Part shown: positions 11,958-12,239 of the stretch, piece after piece
Numbering within the stretch: position 1 is the stretch's first letter
Layout: each line of letters opens with the position of its first letter
From: Dehalococcoidia bacterium
GTDB lineage: Bacteria > Chloroflexota > Dehalococcoidia > E44-bin15
Assembly: GCA_030619615.1 (NCBI GenBank)
Contig: JAUXBC010000018.1
Coordinates: 1-12,239, forward strand
Direction: 5' to 3'
Length of the DNA stretch: 12,239 nucleotides
Position numbers and translations under genes: made by a program
The notes under the pieces: generated by a model
The model's input: the letters and a program-made list of their open reading frames with translations, nothing else
Told to the model about the DNA's origin: nothing
Database searches by the model: none

Positions 11958-12239
11958 TTGGGAAAAGAAGTCTCCATAATCCTGCCTGCGCGAAATGAGG
12001 AAGAGACCATCGGTAGGGTTATCGATGAAATACCGAAGGAGGACATGGAGGGGAAGGGCCATCGGGTTGAGATTATAGTCGTTGATAATAATAGCACCGA
12101 TAGGACAAAGGAGATCGCTGAGGAGAAGGGGGCAAAAGTTATCGTAGAGCCGATGAGGGGGAAAGGTAGAGCTGTAAGAGCGGCGCTTGAATCAGCTAGT
12201 GGCGATTTCATATTCATGCTGGATGCAGACTACACATAT
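11958..12239 (+). CDS. Family 2 glycosyltransferase, N-terminal part (cut by window end)
   Basis: The first 94 codons of a GT-A fold glycosyltransferase. VSIILPARNEEETIGRVI is the opening strand and loop. VEIIVVDNNSTDRTKEIAEE is the UDP-sugar-binding D-N-x-S-x-D block. GKGRAVRAAL and FIFMLDADYTY carry the DxD-type metal-binding motif near residue 90. Dolichol-phosphate mannosyltransferase-like members of GT2 show this pattern. It transfers a sugar from a nucleotide donor to a lipid or polymer. The start is TTG 11958, with AGGAAAGG ending about 5 nt upstream and no in-frame ATG nearby. Together with the GT4 and CapK remnants at 9578-9895 it hints at a former surface-polymer locus. The acceptor and C-terminal membrane segments, if any, lie outside the window. 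Confidence 0.9.
   Translation, partial: MGKEVSIILPARNEEETIGRVIDEIPKEDMEGKGHRVEIIVVDNNSTDRTKEIAEEKGAKVIVEPMRGKGRAVRAALESASGDFIFMLDADYTY

Noticed and set aside
1..12239. CRISPR array, insertion sequence with transposase, phage genes or rRNA
   Set aside because: No regularly spaced repeats, no transposase, integrase or phage domain, and no rRNA sequence were seen on either strand.

Overview
The window looks like a piece of a bacterial chromosome from an anaerobe. The genes have Shine-Dalgarno sites, sigma70-type promoters and tRNA genes with encoded CCA ends. The mix of an ADP-forming acyl-CoA synthetase pair, a DUF6125-type protein, a PflX-type radical SAM protein and an acyl-CoA dehydrogenase recalls uncultured Chloroflexota (Dehalococcoidia-like). 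That assignment comes from gene content and remembered family distribution, not from a phylogenetic marker.

Layout. (1) Positions 1-1016, plus strand: the C-terminal end of moeA followed by mobB, both for molybdenum cofactor maturation. (2) 1043-2089: an XRE-type repressor (minus) divergent from a DUF6125-like gene (plus). Their roughly 145 bp intergenic region holds two promoters and three short palindromes with 3-nt spacers. (3) 2117-3500, minus strand: a tight group of a 48-residue basic protein, a PflX-like radical SAM protein and an acylphosphatase. Its promoter lies back to back with that of a tRNA-Asp gene, and the two share a -35 region. (4) 3792-7541, plus strand: beta and alpha subunits of an ADP-forming acyl-CoA synthetase, overlapping by 14 bp, then an acetyl-CoA hydrolase/CoA-transferase family gene. 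(5) 7605-8030: a CAT-anticodon tRNA and, on the minus strand, a small cysteine-rich protein. (6) 8287-9444: an acyl-CoA dehydrogenase with its own promoter. (7) 9445-10171: no intact gene, but recognisable fragments of a GT4 glycosyltransferase, a probable Gfo/Idh oxidoreductase, a CapK/PaaK-like ligase and RadC, apparently a sugar-polymer locus collapsed by internal deletions. (8) 10172-11605, minus strand: an amidase-signature hydrolase that is much richer in GC than its neighbours, probably acquired by transfer. (9) 11958 to the window end: the start of a family 2 glycosyltransferase with a good promoter.

Functional reading. The central block suggests acyl-CoA based energy metabolism: a dehydrogenase acts on acyl-CoA, a CoA-transferase or hydrolase moves CoA between acids, and the ADP-forming synthetase can conserve the thioester energy as ATP. 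The region from 9445 on looks like accessory DNA with deletion scars and an imported gene, lying next to surface-polymer functions. The most unusual observations are the deletion-scarred gene-fragment array, the shared -35 divergent promoters at 3536-3586, and the palindrome set between the XRE repressor and the DUF6125-like gene.
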